A stretch of 64,000 nucleotides of DNA from the NCBI GenBank assembly GCA_016178785.1, contig JACOSO010000026.1, forward strand, positions 1-64,000, given 5' to 3'. The position numbers were made by a program, and so were the translations under genes. The notes under the pieces were generated by a model, which worked only from the letters and a program-made list of their open reading frames with translations, was not told where the DNA came from and searched no databases. Positions 35,411 through 44,363 of this stretch are shown piece after piece. The first letter of the stretch is position 1. Each line of letters opens with the position of its first letter. This DNA comes from Bacteroidota bacterium (GTDB lineage Bacteria > Bacteroidota > Bacteroidia > Cytophagales > Cyclobacteriaceae).

Positions 35411-36671
35411 AAAAAAAACAGTTTCCGCAAAATGCAGGTTTTGCCAGACTCCCTTAACACATACATTCGTAGATTTAGGAATGTCGCCTTTGTGCGAAGA
35501 CCACGTAAAGCCTGAAGAGTTAAAGCAAATGGAGCCATTTTATCCGCTCCATGCTTATGTTTGTTCGAAATGTTTTTTGGTGCAAGTAGAGGAGCTTGTT
35601 TCACCGTCTGCAATTTTCACTGATTACGCTTACTTCTCCTCCTACTCTGACACCTGGCTGAATCACATAAAAAAATATACAGATCAAATACTCAAGCGAT
35701 TTGAAATTACAAGTAACAGTCTGGTAGCAGAATTAGCAAGCAATGACGGATATCTGCTACAATATTTCCTGGAAAAGAAAATTCCTGTTTTGGGCATTGA
35801 ACCCGCAGCCAACGTTGCCAAGTTTGCAATCGAAAAGGGGATCAGAACAGAAGTAAAGTTCTTTGGAAATAAAACAGCTCAAGAATTGGTGGGCCGTTAT
35901 GGAAAAGCAGATTTATTGATAGGCAACAATGTCTTGGCACATGTACCTGATATTAATGATTTCGTTTCAGGGATGAAGGTATTTCTTAAGCCGGAGGGAA
36001 CGATTACTATGGAATTTCCTCACTTGATGAGATTAGTGGAAGGGAATCAATTTGACACGATTTATCAGGAACATTTCTCGTATCTCTCTTTTACAACTGT
36101 CGAGCAGATTTTTACTCATCATGGACTTACACTATTTGATGTAGAAGAGATTCCAACGCATGGCGGATCTTTACGGATTTTCGCGAAGCACAAAGAAGAT
36201 AAATCGAAGCTGATTTCAGAAAGAGTATTGAGAATGCACGCGTTGGAAAAAAACAAAGGATTGCACTCTTTGAGTTACTACACAGACTTTAAAGAGAGGG
36301 TAAAGGAAACTAAGCGGAAAATATTAGAATTTCTCATCAACGCGAAGCGCGACAATAAAACTGTTGTGGGTTATGGTGCGCCAGGTAAAGGAAATACGCT
36401 GTTAAATTATTGCGGAGTCCGCACTGACTTTATCGACTACACTGTCGACAGAAGTCCACATAAACAAGGAAACTATTTACCCGGAACGCTAATCCCTATT
36501 TACCATCCGGATAAAATAAAAGAAACAAAACCGGATTATGTTTTCATTCTTCCATGGAATCTCAAAGACGAGATCATGGATCAGTTGTCGTTCATAACCG
36601 AATGGGGCGGACAGTTTGTTGTGCCTATTCCTGAGCTTGCCGTATACGAAACCTCAAACGTGTTGGCGTAA
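35400..36671 (+). CDS. NDP-sugar C-methyltransferase (zinc-binding N-terminus)
   Basis: 423 residues. The N-terminal zinc-binding domain has CRFCQTPL and VCSKCFLVQ (Cys pairs, about 10-65). A class I SAM domain follows (about 100-210; AELASNDGYLLQYFLEK, LLIGNNVLAHVPDI). The C-terminal domain (about 290-410) carries VGYGAPGKGNTLLNYCG and DRSPHKQGNYLPGTLIPI. This three-part layout is that of TylC3/EvaC-type sugar C-3 methyltransferases acting on 4-keto-deoxysugars. With the CDP-4-keto-6-deoxyglucose pathway alongside, the likely product is a C-methyl-branched deoxysugar. It overlaps the preceding gene. Confidence 0.9.
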   Translation: MKSEKKTVSAKCRFCQTPLTHTFVDLGMSPLCEDHVKPEELKQMEPFYPLHAYVCSKCFLVQVEELVSPSAIFTDYAYFSSYSDTWLNHIKKYTDQILKRFEITSNSLVAELASNDGYLLQYFLEKKIPVLGIEPAANVAKFAIEKGIRTEVKFFGNKTAQELVGRYGKADLLIGNNVLAHVPDINDFVSGMKVFLKPEGTITMEFPHLMRLVEGNQFDTIYQEHFSYLSFTTVEQIFTHHGLTLFDVEEIPTHGGSLRIFAKHKEDKSKLISERVLRMHALEKNKGLHSLSYYTDFKERVKETKRKILEFLINAKRDNKTVVGYGAPGKGNTLLNYCGVRTDFIDYTVDRSPHKQGNYLPGTLIPIYHPDKIKETKPDYVFILPWNLKDEIMDQLSFITEWGGQFVVPIPELAVYETSNVLA

Positions 36672-36685
36672 ATACTACACTTAAT

Positions 36686-36756
36686 TCAACGATCTGAATC
36701 GTTCGTTTTGAATCCTCTGCGTCATTGATTGAGGGAGAATTCGGCTATTACTTTTG
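36686..36756 (+). promoter_or_regulatory. Promoter and operator pair E ahead of the CDP-glucose synthase gene
   Basis: TCAACGAT-ctga-ATCGTTCG (36686-36705, centre 36695.5) and a right half GTCATTGA (36721-36728, site centre 36718.5) are 23 bp apart. Twenty bases after the second lies a perfect -7 box TACTTTTG (36749-36756). The inferred start is about 50 bp before the ATG at 36814, giving an internal promoter within the cassette. Confidence 0.65.
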
Positions 36757-36813
36757 GTAGTAGAATTTCACCGTACCAAAGAGGTGAAGATTAAACATCT
36801 TAAAACCAGTCGT

Positions 36814-37614
36814 ATGAAAGTTGTATTATTTTGTGGCGGGCAGGGAATGAGGTTAAGAGAATTTTCCGACAAGATTCCAAAACCGATGGTCCCCATCGGT
36901 TATCGCCCAATCATCTGGTACATTATGAAATACTATGCCCACTTTGGTCATCGTGATTTTATTTTATGCCTTGGGTATCTGGGAGACGCCATCAAGAATT
37001 ACTTTGTGAATTATGATGAGTACCTCTCTAACGACTTTGTCTATTCTAAAGGAGGGCATAACCTAAGCTTGCTCAACAAAGACATTGACGACTGGACTAT
37101 CACCTTTGCTGATACGGGGATCAACACAAGCTTGGGAGAACGGCTACTGGCAGTTAAAAAATATCTCAAAGGAGAAAACTGTTTTTTGGTGAACTACTCT
37201 GATGTGCTCACAGACTTGCCGTTGCCCGAGATGATCTCTCACTTCCATAAGGTGGATAAAATTGGAATGTTCATGGTAACTCCTCCTCAACGTAGTTTCC
37301 ATGTAGTTCATTTTGATGAAGACAACGAAGTGAATGAAATCAGCGCCCTAAGCAAATCGGGTCTTTGGGTCAACGCGGGATATTTTGTGTTTAAGAGCGA
37401 AATCTTTGAATACTTAAGACCCGGTGAAGATTTGGTTGACAATGCGTTGCAAAAATTAATTCTTAAAAATGAACTGTCGGTCTATCCCTACCATGGCACC
37501 TGGTTGACGATGGATACATTCAAAGAAAAGCAAATGCTCGATGACATGCACAGCAGGGGCGAAACGCCTTGGGAAGTTTGGAGAGAAAGAAGGCTGGAAT
37601 TGGTTACCGCCTGA
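36814..37614 (+). CDS. rfbF: Glucose-1-phosphate cytidylyltransferase
   Basis: 266 residues from the ATG at 36814, which begins the family N-terminus MKVVLFCGGQGMRLREFSDK. An upstream in-frame start would add 20 poorly matching residues. The nucleotidyltransferase signature GGxGxRLRE, PKPMVPIG and FILCLGYLGDAIKNYF identify the RfbF family, which makes CDP-glucose from CTP and glucose-1-phosphate. It supplies the substrate of the dehydratase at 34214. Length is normal. The next gene starts 2 bp after its stop. Confidence 0.93.
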   Translation: MKVVLFCGGQGMRLREFSDKIPKPMVPIGYRPIIWYIMKYYAHFGHRDFILCLGYLGDAIKNYFVNYDEYLSNDFVYSKGGHNLSLLNKDIDDWTITFADTGINTSLGERLLAVKKYLKGENCFLVNYSDVLTDLPLPEMISHFHKVDKIGMFMVTPPQRSFHVVHFDEDNEVNEISALSKSGLWVNAGYFVFKSEIFEYLRPGEDLVDNALQKLILKNELSVYPYHGTWLTMDTFKEKQMLDDMHSRGETPWEVWRERRLELVTA

Positions 37615-37616
37615 CC

Positions 37617-38264
37617 ATGCTGTCGGTACATTTTGCAAGCCGACCGGAAGGGCTTAGAATTTTGTGCCTGGGTGCACATTGCGATGACATTGAAATTGGG
37701 TGCGGAGGAACGATCATGCGTTTGGCTAATGAACATAAGATCCGGCAATTGAAATGGCTTGTCTTCACATCTTCTGCTGAGCGAGATGCTGAAGCCAGGC
37801 TGAGTGCAGAATATTTTGTTCAACGATGCAAAGAAAAAGAAATCATCATCAAGAAGTTTAAGGATGGATTTCTTCCTTACGAAGCCGCGCAAATCAAAAA
37901 TTTGTTTGAAGAGTTAAAATCATTTAACCCTGACATCATCTTCACGCATTGCCGGCATGACCTGCACCAGGATCATCGCACGATTTGTGAGCTGACCTGG
38001 AACACCTTTAGAGACCATCTGATTTTTGAATATGAAATTCCCAAGTATGACGGTGATCTCGGTAGTCCGAATTGTTTTATAACGCTGGAGGAAGAAGTTG
38101 CTGAAAAAAAAGTAGAAACAATAATAGAATGCTTTCGGTCACAGGCCGGTAAGCAATGGTTTGATGAGGATACATTTTTCTCACTGATGCGCATCAGGGG
38201 GCTTGAATCAGCCTCCCCCACAAAGTATGCAGAAGGATTCTATGTTAAAAAATCAGTCATGTGA
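37617..38264 (+). CDS. PIG-L/LmbE family deacetylase
   Basis: 215 residues. The start MLSVHFASRPEG at 37617 lies 2 bp after the preceding stop; a longer overlapping frame is unlikely. The zinc motif is AHCDDIEIGCGGT (family AHPDDxExGxGGT, with Cys replacing Pro), with the second His block THCRHDLHQDHR. These enzymes remove acetyl groups from N-acetyl sugars or related amides. Its place in a CDP-deoxysugar cassette suggests a modification of the branched sugar, perhaps on an amino-sugar intermediate, but no aminotransferase is seen nearby. It overlaps the next frame slightly, indicating coupling. Confidence 0.87.
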   Translation: MLSVHFASRPEGLRILCLGAHCDDIEIGCGGTIMRLANEHKIRQLKWLVFTSSAERDAEARLSAEYFVQRCKEKEIIIKKFKDGFLPYEAAQIKNLFEELKSFNPDIIFTHCRHDLHQDHRTICELTWNTFRDHLIFEYEIPKYDGDLGSPNCFITLEEEVAEKKVETIIECFRSQAGKQWFDEDTFFSLMRIRGLESASPTKYAEGFYVKKSVM

Positions 38265-38278
38265 TGGTTGTAGGAATT

Positions 38279-38818
38279 ATGATTTTTCATGAAACAAAAC
38301 TTAAAGGCGCCTTCATCATTAAACCCGAGAAAAAAGAAGACGAAAGAGGCTTTTTTGCCAGAACCTTTTCTCAGGATGAATTTCTCGCGCATGGACTAAA
38401 TGCAACCATCGTGCAAAGTGATATCTCTCACATCAGGACTAAGGGCACTTTCAGGGGAATGCATTTTCAGGCCCCTCCTTTTGAGGAAGACAAAATTGTC
38501 AGTTGTTACCAAGGTGCAATACTCGATTTCATCGTTGACCTGAGATCTGAATCCCCCACATTCAAAGAGTGGATTAAAAATGAATTGTCTTCCGAAAACG
38601 GTCACTCCATTTATATCCCCAAGTCATTTGCCCATGGCTTTTATACGCTGAGCGATAATACACAGGTTTGTTATCTGATGACTCAATATCATCGCCCTGA
38701 ACATGCGTGGGGATTCAGGTTTGACGACCCGGCATTTGACATCAGCGTACCGGATAAAATAGCCAACCTGTCAGAAAAAGATCGAAGTTATCCGGACTTG
38801 TACTTGTTGCCCTCTTAA
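38279..38818 (+). CDS. dTDP-4-dehydrorhamnose 3,5-epimerase-like sugar epimerase
   Basis: 179 residues from the ATG at 38279 (MIFHETKLKGAFIIKP). This is preferred because it gives the family N-terminus and is preceded by TAGGA; an ATG at 38264 is possible. Cupin fold with DERGFFARTF, the catalytic His in GTFRGMHFQ, DLR, FAHGF and RFDDP. In this context it probably epimerises a CDP-4-keto-6-deoxy sugar rather than a dTDP sugar, since no RmlA/B genes are here. It precedes the aminopeptidase-like gene by 15 bp. Confidence 0.88.
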   Translation: MIFHETKLKGAFIIKPEKKEDERGFFARTFSQDEFLAHGLNATIVQSDISHIRTKGTFRGMHFQAPPFEEDKIVSCYQGAILDFIVDLRSESPTFKEWIKNELSSENGHSIYIPKSFAHGFYTLSDNTQVCYLMTQYHRPEHAWGFRFDDPAFDISVPDKIANLSEKDRSYPDLYLLPS

Positions 38819-38833
38819 AAAAAAGATAAGATA

Positions 38834-40159
38834 ATGACAGAAACTGCTATAACTAAATCTGAAAAAACAACGACTGCATTAGGTGAGCAAATGTATTCGC
38901 TGATGACCGAGTTATTCCCCATTTGCCGAAGCATAACAGGTGATGGTGTTAGGCAGACCCTCGATATCATTAAAAAAGATATACCACTAAGCATTCATAA
39001 AGTTCCTAGCGGGACGAAGGTCTTTGATTGGGAAGTACCTAAAGAATGGAATATTAATGAAGCCTATATCAGAAATTCCAGAGGTGAAAAGTTAGTTGAT
39101 TTTGCCAACTCCAATTTGCATGTTTTAAATTACAGTACTCCTGTCGACCGCAGCATAACCCTTAGTGATTTAAAAGAGCATCTCTATACACTACCAGAAC
39201 ACCCCGATTGGATTCCTTACCGCACATCTTACTACAAAGAGGATTGGGGATTTTGCATGACCCACACTCAATTTCAAAAGCTAACCGATGATGTGTATGA
39301 TGTACACATTGATTCATCGCTGGAAGATGGCCATCTTACTTATGGTGAATATTATATCGCGGGCGAGCTCCCGGATGAAGTGTTGATCTCAACACGTGTT
39401 TGCCATCCCTCGATGTGCAATGATAATCTTTCAGGAATATGCATCTCTACTTACTTGGCGAAAGAACTAAGGCGTAAAAAATTGCGGTACTCCTATCGGT
39501 TTTTATTCATTCCGGGCACGATCGGAGCCATCACCTGGCTTTATGTTAACGAAGCAAAAGTCAAGAATATTAAACATGGACTGGTGGTATCACTGTTGGG
39601 CGATGCAGGTGGGTTTACTTATAAAAGATCAAGGCAAGGCAATGCGGAGATTGATCAGATTGTGGAAGCTGTTTTAAAAACGAAAGACACCAGCTACAAG
39701 ATCCTCAACTTTTCTCCATACGGAGATGATGAGCGACAGTTTTGTTCACCCGGTTTTAATCTTCCGGTAGGCAGTATAATGAGGACACCATTTGGCGAAT
39801 ACCCAGAATACCACACTTCTGCAGATAATCTTGATTTGGTAACACCCGTGGCGCTAGATGCCTCCATGCAAATGCTCCATGACGTCATAAACATGCTCGA
39901 GACCAACAAGAAGTATGTTAACATAAATCCAAAATGTGAATTGCATTTGGGAAAAAGGGGGCTGTATAATATGGTTGGTGGTGAATGGGCTGGAAGGGAC
40001 TATCAACTCTCACTCTTATGGGTCCTCAATTTTTCAGATGGAAACCATTCCCTGCTTGATATCAGCAAAGAATCGGGGATCAATTTTGAATCGATCAGCA
40101 AGGCAGCAAGCAAGCTCTTCGAGCACAAATTACTTATTGAAATAGGACATGACTCCTAA
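38834..40159 (+). CDS. DUF4910-type aminopeptidase-like protein of sugar clusters
   Basis: 441 residues. The protein resembles the DUF4910/DUF2172 aminopeptidase-like family, a zinc hydrolase fold related to M28 peptidases. Recognisable parts are LFPICRSITGDGVRQTL, the metal-site-like RVCHPSMCNDNLSG, GDAGGFTYKRS and YHTSADN. The C-terminal about 80 residues look like a winged-helix extension. Members are often found in polysaccharide or modified-sugar loci, but their reaction is, as far as I know, undefined; amide hydrolysis or amide formation on a sugar is a guess. It sits between the epimerase and a GT4 transferase in one operon. No signal peptide is present. Confidence 0.75.
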   Translation: MTETAITKSEKTTTALGEQMYSLMTELFPICRSITGDGVRQTLDIIKKDIPLSIHKVPSGTKVFDWEVPKEWNINEAYIRNSRGEKLVDFANSNLHVLNYSTPVDRSITLSDLKEHLYTLPEHPDWIPYRTSYYKEDWGFCMTHTQFQKLTDDVYDVHIDSSLEDGHLTYGEYYIAGELPDEVLISTRVCHPSMCNDNLSGICISTYLAKELRRKKLRYSYRFLFIPGTIGAITWLYVNEAKVKNIKHGLVVSLLGDAGGFTYKRSRQGNAEIDQIVEAVLKTKDTSYKILNFSPYGDDERQFCSPGFNLPVGSIMRTPFGEYPEYHTSADNLDLVTPVALDASMQMLHDVINMLETNKKYVNINPKCELHLGKRGLYNMVGGEWAGRDYQLSLLWVLNFSDGNHSLLDISKESGINFESISKAASKLFEHKLLIEIGHDS

Positions 40160-40168
40160 CCATCGCAT

Positions 40169-41395
40169 ATGAAAATCTTATTGATACACAACAAGTATAA
40201 GCAGCCCGGAGGTGAGGATAATGTATTTGAATCCGAAGGCGAATTGCTTTCTAAGCACGGGCATTTCGTTGAGCGATTAGTCTTCGAAAACTCGACCATC
40301 AGGACTTTTGTTGACGAATATCTTTCCGGCCTAAAGGCGATTTATAATCCGCAAAGCGCCTGGGAGTTCAGAGATAAAATTATGCATTTTAATCCGGACA
40401 TTATTCACGTCCACAATTTTGTTCCGCTGGTTTCTCCGGCAATCTTCTTTGTTGCAAAGGAGTTTAATATTCCTATCATACTCACTTTGCACAATTACCG
40501 GTTGATATGCCCCAGTGCAACGCTGGTTTACAAAGGCAAGATCTATGAGCAAAGCATTCATTCTCTTTTTCCAGTGGATGCGATCATGAAAGGAGTATAC
40601 AGAAACTCTAAGTTGCAGACCGCTGCCGTGGCCATTATGGTTGCATTACACAACTTGATTGGCACATGGAAAAACAAAGTGGATTTCTACATTACCCTTT
40701 CGAATTTTGCAAAAGAGAAATTCAGAACGTCTGCACTTGCAATCCCAGAAGAGCGGCTGGTAGTGAAACCAAACTTTGTTCCCGACTTTGGGATAGGACA
40801 CTCAATGAGAAATGATGAACTACTATTTATTGGACGTTTGGTTGAAGAGAAGGGAATACAAATCCTATTGAAGGCAATTAAGATCCTTCAATTCAATTTA
40901 ACGATTATAGGCGATGGTCCATTACGAAAATTAGTGACTGACGCTGCCAAGACAAACCCCAACATCCATTATCTTGGGTTTCAAGATAAGGCCAGTATTG
41001 CCAATCACCTGAAGAAGTGCAAGGCCCTGATTTTTCCATCCATTTGGTATGAAGGTTTTCCCCTGACCATTTTGGAAGCTTTTTCCACAGGCACCCTAGT
41101 GATTGCCTCTAGGTTGGGTGCCATGGCTGAAATTATTCAAGACAGAGTAAACGGTTTACTCTTTGAAGCCGGGAATGAAATCGCTTTGGCAAATAAAATT
41201 GTCGAGATGGATGCAGAGCCTGAGTGGGCAAAACACCTTGCCGAAAACGCAAGACTAAGTTATCTTCAGCATTACACTCCGGAAAAAAACTACGGTTTGC
41301 TTGTTCGCATATATAGCAAGGCAATGGCCCTCAAACACCAAGGCCAAGATGATCAATTTATCAACCAATCCATGCCCGCTTTAAGTCATTCTTAA
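40169..41395 (+). CDS. GT4 family glycosyltransferase
   Basis: 408 residues, GT-B fold. The N-terminal domain (KILLIHNKYKQPGGEDNVFESE, IIHVHNFVPLVSPAIF, LHNYRLICPS) and the nucleotide-binding C-terminal domain (LLFIGRLVEEKGIQILL, TIIGDGPLRK, PSIWYEGFPLTILEAF) carry the conserved E-x7-E. These are retaining transferases using NDP-sugars. The donor may be the CDP-branched sugar made by the upstream genes or GDP-fucose; sequence alone does not tell. It starts 9 bp after the previous gene. Confidence 0.92.
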   Translation: MKILLIHNKYKQPGGEDNVFESEGELLSKHGHFVERLVFENSTIRTFVDEYLSGLKAIYNPQSAWEFRDKIMHFNPDIIHVHNFVPLVSPAIFFVAKEFNIPIILTLHNYRLICPSATLVYKGKIYEQSIHSLFPVDAIMKGVYRNSKLQTAAVAIMVALHNLIGTWKNKVDFYITLSNFAKEKFRTSALAIPEERLVVKPNFVPDFGIGHSMRNDELLFIGRLVEEKGIQILLKAIKILQFNLTIIGDGPLRKLVTDAAKTNPNIHYLGFQDKASIANHLKKCKALIFPSIWYEGFPLTILEAFSTGTLVIASRLGAMAEIIQDRVNGLLFEAGNEIALANKIVEMDAEPEWAKHLAENARLSYLQHYTPEKNYGLLVRIYSKAMALKHQGQDDQFINQSMPALSHS

Positions 41396-41414
41396 AAAAC
41401 AATAGTCTATTAAT

Positions 41415-41816
41415 ATGAAAAGAAGGTCTTTTATTGTTGCCTCGCTTTTAAGCCTCTTGGGGATCGGTGCTTTTTCATTCATACAGTGGATTGGTAGTCA
41501 TGGCAGAGCTAAAGCATTAGCTCACCCCAAATTTTTATTTCGCCTTTGTGACCGGAGTACAATCCGGATGTTAGGACGAGCTTATCTCAAATTGAAACCT
41601 GACGAAACCAGAGATGATATATTATTGAATGATTTGCTGACCGAAAAATCACGCAAAATTGTACTGGAAAAGGAGGACATATCATCTGTTGAATCACAAA
41701 TAGAGAAAAGGGTAAAACAAGATTTTGACAACAAGAATGTAGTAGTGGTGCAAGGGTGGGTACTATCCGTTACCGAAGCTCGGCAGTGTGCATTCTTTTC
41801 AATTCTTAATTCATAA
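41415..41816 (+). CDS. Twin-arginine small subunit, gluconate 2-dehydrogenase subunit 3-like
   Basis: 133 residues. The N-terminus MKRRSFIVASLLSLLGIG has a twin-arginine (RRSF) signal followed by a hydrophobic stretch. The mature part (about 35-133) is small, helical and charged, ending VQGWVLSVTEARQCAFFSIL. This is the usual form of the small partner of membrane GMC dehydrogenases. The next gene, 2 bp after its stop, encodes a GMC oxidoreductase without its own signal, so the pair is probably co-exported through Tat. Family assignment rests on layout and context rather than on a strong motif. Confidence 0.65.
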   Translation: MKRRSFIVASLLSLLGIGAFSFIQWIGSHGRAKALAHPKFLFRLCDRSTIRMLGRAYLKLKPDETRDDILLNDLLTEKSRKIVLEKEDISSVESQIEKRVKQDFDNKNVVVVQGWVLSVTEARQCAFFSILNS

Positions 41817-41818
41817 GC

Positions 41819-43393
41819 ATGCACAGAGACGCAACCAAATTGGAAAACCATTCTGTAATAGAAGGAGACATTTGTATAGTCGGTGCCGGGATGGCCGGCA
41901 TCGCTATGGCACTTGACTGGATCAATACACCCTACAAAGTAATTCTTCTCGAAGGAGGTGGATTTAATGTGGAGAGCAAAATGCAAGATCTGTATCGTGG
42001 CAAAAATATAGGTCAACGTTATTATCCTCTTCACTCCCAGCGACTGCATTATTTTGGAGGTACTTCAGGGCACTGGGCAGGATTCTGTTCTCCTTATGAT
42101 CCCATTGATTTCAAAAAGCGTGATTGGGTTGACTATAGTGGATGGCCGATCCAGCTGGGTGATTTGCTCCCTTATTATGAACCAGCAGGAAAAATAGTCG
42201 AGCTCGACTCTGCTAATTTTGAATTAGAACATTGGAAGAAAACAGATCCGGAACTGGCGCCTTTGCCTCTTGATGAAAAAGTTCTTTGGAATAAAATGTG
42301 GCAATTCAGCCCGCCTACCCGTTTTGGCACTCGCTATAAAGATACCATCCTGAAAGCTCGAAACATTTTTCTCTACACTTACGCCAACGTTGTAAATCTT
42401 GAAACAGATGATTCTGTTTCAGCAGTGAAACAAGTCCACATCAGAAATCTTGCAGGTAAGGAGCATACAGTGAAAGCTAAATGCTTTGTCATGGCCTGTT
42501 GCGCAATTCAAAATGCCCGAATGCTTTTGGCCTCAAACCGGCAGGCGCCTAAAGGACTCGGCAATGATCACGATTTGGTAGGGCGCTTTTTTATGGATCA
42601 TCTCGAGGTAATGACTTCCGATTTGTTTATGCCGTTTGCAAGAGAGATCAAATTGTATTATCCGTGGGTGTATTCTGAAACCAAAGTGCGGGCAGAACTC
42701 GCGGTGACAGAAAGTAAGCAGACTCAATTAAAAATATTGAATGGAACCGCGTCACTAATACCAAAAGAGATTGCGTTAAACAAGCCTCCCAATATCGATA
42801 CGTTTCCTGATGATGCAGAAGCTACCGTTCAAATGTGGGATAAAATGAATAACCAACGGGGCCAAGAGAATTTCGGCATGCCGGAAAACTACGAGCGAAG
42901 AGAGTTCGAGTTATTCACACGAATGGAGCAATCACCCAATCCAAATTCAAGGATTCAATTGGATAAGGAAAAAGATGAATTGGGTGTGCCAAGGGTGAAC
43001 TTAGATTGGCGCTTATCAGCAATCGATAAAAAAAGCATTCGACAACTTCAAGAAGTCCTCGGAGAGGAAGTGGGCCGCTCAGAAATCGGCAGGGTTAGAT
43101 TGAAGGAATGGTTACAGGATGAGAATAATGATAGCGACTGGACATCTGCGCTTGGAGGGGGCTGGCACAACATGGGCACCACGCGCATGTCTGACAGTCC
43201 GAGCGAAGGTGTAGTCGATGCGAACTGCAAAGTCTTTGGCCTGACGAATTTATTTATGGCTGGATCTTCTTGTTTTACAACCTCAGGGGCGGTCAATCCA
43301 ACACTAACTCTTCTTGCGCTTACACTTCGACTTTCGGAACATTTGAAAGCGGGCGCATTGAATAATTTCAACCTGGGTCGTAAAGCAGTATGA
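41819..43393 (+). CDS. GMC-family FAD-dependent oxidoreductase
   Basis: 524 residues. FAD-binding Rossmann motif DICIVGAGMAGIAMALDW (about 19-36) and LLEGGG, then GGTSGHWAGFCSPYDP. The C-terminal GMC domain has GGGWHNMGTTRMSD, GLTNLFMAGSSCFTTSGAVNPTLT and the catalytic His/Asn pair (the His of WHNMGTT and the Asn of VNPT). It oxidises an alcohol, probably a sugar or a polymer hydroxyl. With the small Tat subunit it likely acts in the periplasm; no cytochrome subunit is seen here. Its stop overlaps the next start (ATGA). Confidence 0.9.
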   Translation: MHRDATKLENHSVIEGDICIVGAGMAGIAMALDWINTPYKVILLEGGGFNVESKMQDLYRGKNIGQRYYPLHSQRLHYFGGTSGHWAGFCSPYDPIDFKKRDWVDYSGWPIQLGDLLPYYEPAGKIVELDSANFELEHWKKTDPELAPLPLDEKVLWNKMWQFSPPTRFGTRYKDTILKARNIFLYTYANVVNLETDDSVSAVKQVHIRNLAGKEHTVKAKCFVMACCAIQNARMLLASNRQAPKGLGNDHDLVGRFFMDHLEVMTSDLFMPFAREIKLYYPWVYSETKVRAELAVTESKQTQLKILNGTASLIPKEIALNKPPNIDTFPDDAEATVQMWDKMNNQRGQENFGMPENYERREFELFTRMEQSPNPNSRIQLDKEKDELGVPRVNLDWRLSAIDKKSIRQLQEVLGEEVGRSEIGRVRLKEWLQDENNDSDWTSALGGGWHNMGTTRMSDSPSEGVVDANCKVFGLTNLFMAGSSCFTTSGAVNPTLTLLALTLRLSEHLKAGALNNFNLGRKAV

Positions 43394-44358
43394 AGTCAGA
43401 ATCATACGATACAGAACAATCAAAGAAAAATGGCAGCCTTCCATTGGTAAGCATCGGTTTACCCACCTATAACGGTGAAAAGAGAATTGTTTCAACGTTA
43501 ACATCTGTCCTGAATCAGAAATATCCAAATCTTGAAGTGATCATTTCTGACAATTGTTCTTCCGATAATACGGAAGCTGTCTGTAAAGAACTTTGCAAGA
43601 AAAATCAGGTCATTCATTATTTCCGTCAAAAAGAAAATATTGGAATAATCCCCAACTTTGAATTTGTCTTAAGCAAAGCCTCTGGCGATTTCTTTATGTG
43701 GGTTGCCGATGATGATTCACTTGAACCCGGCATCTTACAGAAGTATGTTGATTTCCTAAATGCCAACCCGGACTACTCACTCGTGTCAGGTGAAATCCGA
43801 TATTGGCGGGGTGTCCATACAGTATTTGTCGAGAGGGATTTTAGTATGGATCATAACTCACGGAATATTCGAGTGATCCGCTACTATTCTAAAGTGAAAC
43901 ATGGCGCAATCTATTACGGTCTTATGCCGCTCGAGATAGCAAAAAAAATTGCGCTGCAAAACAGAATGGGTGAGGATTGGCATTTTGTAGCAAAGGCGGC
44001 CTATCTGGGAAAGATCAAAATGCTGGATTGCATAGGATATAATAAGAAATTGGATGGTTCATCAAAGACCTTAAAGCAATATGCTAAAATTATCCGTGCC
44101 TCCTGGTTTACCACGAATTTTCCTCATGTTCAAATTGCCATCGATGCTTTTTACGAAATCATGACTTCCTCAATTTATGAAGAGAAGCGGATACATTCAA
44201 AATTAATTCTAGCACTGGCCTCTTCTGTATGCATTCTATCTAGTTTCTATTGCAAAGAATTTCCTTTCATCGTAGGTGGGAAGATTGTGCGCCTGTTGGG
44301 GTTCAAAAAAAGAATGAGAACATCGCCAAACTCTTTAAAAGAAGAGTGGGCGTCTTGA
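43390..44358 (+). CDS. GT2 family glycosyltransferase
   Basis: 322 residues, GT-A fold: LVSIGLPTYNGEKRIVSTL, EVIISDNCSSDNTEAVC, RQKENIGIIPNFEFVL and the DxD-type VADDDSLEP. The C-terminal about 80 residues include a hydrophobic segment (LILALASSVCILSSFYC) that may touch the membrane. It overlaps the oxidoreductase by four bases and is the last gene of the cassette operon. It converges on 44364 with a 5-bp gap. Confidence 0.9.
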   Translation: MKSESYDTEQSKKNGSLPLVSIGLPTYNGEKRIVSTLTSVLNQKYPNLEVIISDNCSSDNTEAVCKELCKKNQVIHYFRQKENIGIIPNFEFVLSKASGDFFMWVADDDSLEPGILQKYVDFLNANPDYSLVSGEIRYWRGVHTVFVERDFSMDHNSRNIRVIRYYSKVKHGAIYYGLMPLEIAKKIALQNRMGEDWHFVAKAAYLGKIKMLDCIGYNKKLDGSSKTLKQYAKIIRASWFTTNFPHVQIAIDAFYEIMTSSIYEEKRIHSKLILALASSVCILSSFYCKEFPFIVGGKIVRLLGFKKRMRTSPNSLKEEWAS

Positions 44359-44363
44359 TTTTA

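Noticed and set aside
41582-42049. Minus-strand frame of 155 codons
   Set aside because: Opposite the well-supported Tat small subunit and GMC oxidoreductase genes; no recognisable protein features.
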